Program-made: the position numbers and the translations under genes
In this document: positions 5,119 to 6,668 of the stretch, piece after piece
Layout: every line of letters starts with the position of its first letter
How positions within the stretch are numbered: position 1 is the stretch's first letter
Notes under the pieces: model-generated
What the model was told of the DNA's origin: nothing
Seen by the model: only the letters and a program-made list of their open reading frames with translations
Databases searched by the model: none
Assembly: GCA_903823545.1 (NCBI GenBank)
Contig: CAIJTL010000098.1
Location: 1-6,668 of the forward strand
Reading direction: 5' to 3'
Length of the DNA stretch: 6,668 nucleotides
Origin: an uncultured Planctomycetaceae bacterium
Lineage (GTDB): Bacteria > Planctomycetota > Planctomycetia > Planctomycetales > Planctomycetaceae

Positions 5119-6585
5119 ATGGCGCATTTTTTCAAATACAAATCTTCGGCAGAACTGCTCGCGAACGCCGCTCAATTGGGGCTGCAAAACATCGCGATGT
5201 CTGATGACCTGAGTCCGATGTTCGCGCCGATCAACGTTGGCGGTCGCACCGTCGGAAATCGTTGGGCCGTTCAACCGATGGAAGGCTGCGATGGAACGCT
5301 CGACGGTGCTCCCGATGAATTGACCTATCGCCGGTATCGCCGTTTCGGAGCGGGTGGAGCGAAACTCATTTGGGGAGAGGCAACTGCGATTGCGGATGAC
5401 GCGCGAATGAATCCGCGTCAGTTGTGGTTGCATGGCGGAACAGCGAGCGCCATTGAATCGATGTTGGCTGATTGTCGAACCGCTCATCGTAAATCCTGCG
5501 GCCACGACGATGATCTTCTCGTCGGTCTGCAACTGACTCATTCGGGACGATTCAGTTACCAAAAGCCGTTGATCGCGACTCACGACCCGATTCTTGATCC
5601 GCGCACGAAAGACAAATCGAGCGGCAAGATTGTTGACGCCACGTATCCGTTGCTCAGCGATGACGATCTCAAGCGGATCGAGGACCAATACGTCGAGGCA
5701 GCGAAGTTAGCGGCGCAGATCGGCTGCGACTTCATCGACCTTAAGCAGTGTCATCGCTATTTGCTGTCGGAATTGCTCGCCGCGAAGAACCGACCAGGAG
5801 AATACGGCGGGAGCTTAGAAAACCGCACTCGGCTGATTCGCAATGTGATCGCGCGAGTCCGAGCGGAGTTCCCTCAATTGCTGATCGCCTCGCGGTTCAA
5901 TGCGTATGACGGAATCCCGTATCGCGGAGCGGGCGACGCATTCATCGGCGAACCGTGTCCGCACGAGTTGCCGCTCGTGACCGCGTTCGGAACTGATCCG
6001 AACGATCATCTTCGCGAAGAGCTCACTGAACCGTTGCAGTTGGTCCGATGGCTGCGCGACTGGGGCGTTTCACTGCTGAATGTGTCGATGGGAAATCCCT
6101 ACGCAAACCCACACATCGTTCGGCCCGCCGAATACGCTCCGATCGACGGCTACACGTCTCCCGAACATCCGTTGTTTGGCATCGACCGCCACTTCCGCAT
6201 CACGAGCCGCATTCAAACCGAAGTGGCGTTACAAAATTCTCAGGCGAGCGGGACCACATTAGACGGCATTCCGGTCGTCGGCAGCGGCTACAGTTGGCTA
6301 CAAGAATTCATGCCACAAGCCGCCGCTGCGAATGTCTCCGCCGGCCGAGTCACCTTCGTCGGTCTCGGACGCGGTACGCTCTCGCAACCCGACTTCGTGA
6401 AGCAACTCGCCGACACCGGTCGCTTAGACCGCAAACGAGTCTGTCGCACATTCTCGTACTGTACCAACCTTATGCGAACCAAAGACCACCCACTCGGCCA
6501 ATACGCCACCGGCTGCCCGCCGTTCGACAAAGAGGCCTACGGCGAACTGTGGAAGGAAGCGGAAGCGAAGTTGACCAAGCGGTAA
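5119..6585 (+). CDS. NADH:flavin oxidoreductase / Old Yellow Enzyme family protein
   Basis: A 488-residue FMN-dependent (beta/alpha)8-barrel protein; relatives use NAD(P)H to reduce activated C=C bonds or demethylate substrates. Visible landmarks are 'MFAPINVGGRTVGNRWAVQPMEGCDG' (34-59, first barrel strand), 'VGLQLTHSGR' (135-144, FMN-contacting Q138), 'EYGGSLENRTRLIRNVIARVR' (228-248, family hallmark), R259 in 'IASRFNAYDG' and the phosphate-binding 'VGLGRGTLSQPDF' (414-426, R418). The YqjM-type substrate motif H-x2-H-x-Y reads K209-Q-C-H212-R-Y214: the first His is Lys, the second His and the Tyr are kept. After the barrel, C442, C448 and C466 lie where related enzymes carry a 4Fe-4S motif, but their spacing does not fit it and one Cys is missing. 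It is longer than simple OYEs and shorter than the ~670-residue dienoyl-CoA reductases. The ATG at 5119 keeps the N-terminal 'FFKYKSSAELLANAAQLGL' segment. The frame opens at GTG 4984 inside a hairpin, and M27 is another option. Confidence 0.88.
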   Translation: MAHFFKYKSSAELLANAAQLGLQNIAMSDDLSPMFAPINVGGRTVGNRWAVQPMEGCDGTLDGAPDELTYRRYRRFGAGGAKLIWGEATAIADDARMNPRQLWLHGGTASAIESMLADCRTAHRKSCGHDDDLLVGLQLTHSGRFSYQKPLIATHDPILDPRTKDKSSGKIVDATYPLLSDDDLKRIEDQYVEAAKLAAQIGCDFIDLKQCHRYLLSELLAAKNRPGEYGGSLENRTRLIRNVIARVRAEFPQLLIASRFNAYDGIPYRGAGDAFIGEPCPHELPLVTAFGTDPNDHLREELTEPLQLVRWLRDWGVSLLNVSMGNPYANPHIVRPAEYAPIDGYTSPEHPLFGIDRHFRITSRIQTEVALQNSQASGTTLDGIPVVGSGYSWLQEFMPQAAAANVSAGRVTFVGLGRGTLSQPDFVKQLADTGRLDRKRVCRTFSYCTNLMRTKDHPLGQYATGCPPFDKEAYGELWKEAEAKLTKR

Positions 6586-6588
6586 TTC

Positions 6589-6617
6589 TTGACGTTTAGG
6601 GGCCGAGATCACGTCAA
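6589..6617. terminator. Stem-loop after the oxidoreductase gene
   Basis: TTGACGT (6589-6595) and ACGTCAA (6611-6617) are perfect 7-bp complements around a 15-nt loop, beginning 4 nt after the TAA stop. The position suits a transcription end, but no T-run follows. An operator-like palindrome is an alternative. The remaining bases to the window end show nothing I can identify. Confidence 0.35.
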
Positions 6618-6668
6618 AGCCACTTTCCGGCTCGAAGTATTTTCAAGCCTCCGGGTTAATCTTCGGCA

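Noticed and set aside
5098..5688. 196-codon - strand frame
   Set aside because: It is antisense to the oxidoreductase gene, whose FMN-binding motifs are clear on the + strand.

Overview
The window is about 57% GC by eye and most consistent with a member of the Planctomycetota. That is an inference from the gene content: a YREK-type IS4 transposase, a lone STAS antagonist, a wax-synthase-like MBOAT protein, a proline-rich lipoprotein and a distinctive Old Yellow Enzyme relative starting with a 'QPMEGCDGT' block. It also rests on the weak Shine-Dalgarno use at several starts and on intergenic spaces full of hairpins. No rRNA, tRNA or taxonomic marker is present, so the placement is not proven.

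Layout. Positions 1-476 hold no convincing gene but contain several strong inverted repeats. An apparently intact IS4-family transposase follows on the + strand (477-1745), with imperfect candidate terminal repeats near 381 and 1818. A small STAS-domain protein lies on the - strand (1844-2194). It is divergent from a two-gene + strand operon (2415-3703): a wax-synthase-type MBOAT O-acyltransferase, translationally coupled to a four-helix membrane protein. A stem-loop at 3729-3772 separates this operon from a convergent - strand lipoprotein gene (3835-4428). About 690 bp without a convincing gene (4429-5118) then holds a dense set of inverted repeats. The last gene (5119-6585) is an FMN-dependent NADH:flavin oxidoreductase/Old Yellow Enzyme homologue, followed by a small stem-loop.

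How the genes work together. Only the MBOAT/four-helix pair is clearly a functional unit (one-base stop/start overlap, good Shine-Dalgarno), probably a membrane lipid or alcohol acylation module. The STAS protein has no partner kinase or phosphatase here. The other genes look like independent transcription units. No defence system, CRISPR array or obvious new multi-gene system is visible. The least explained material is the MBOAT/small-membrane-protein pair and the structured intergenic DNA at 77-243 and 4551-4995.
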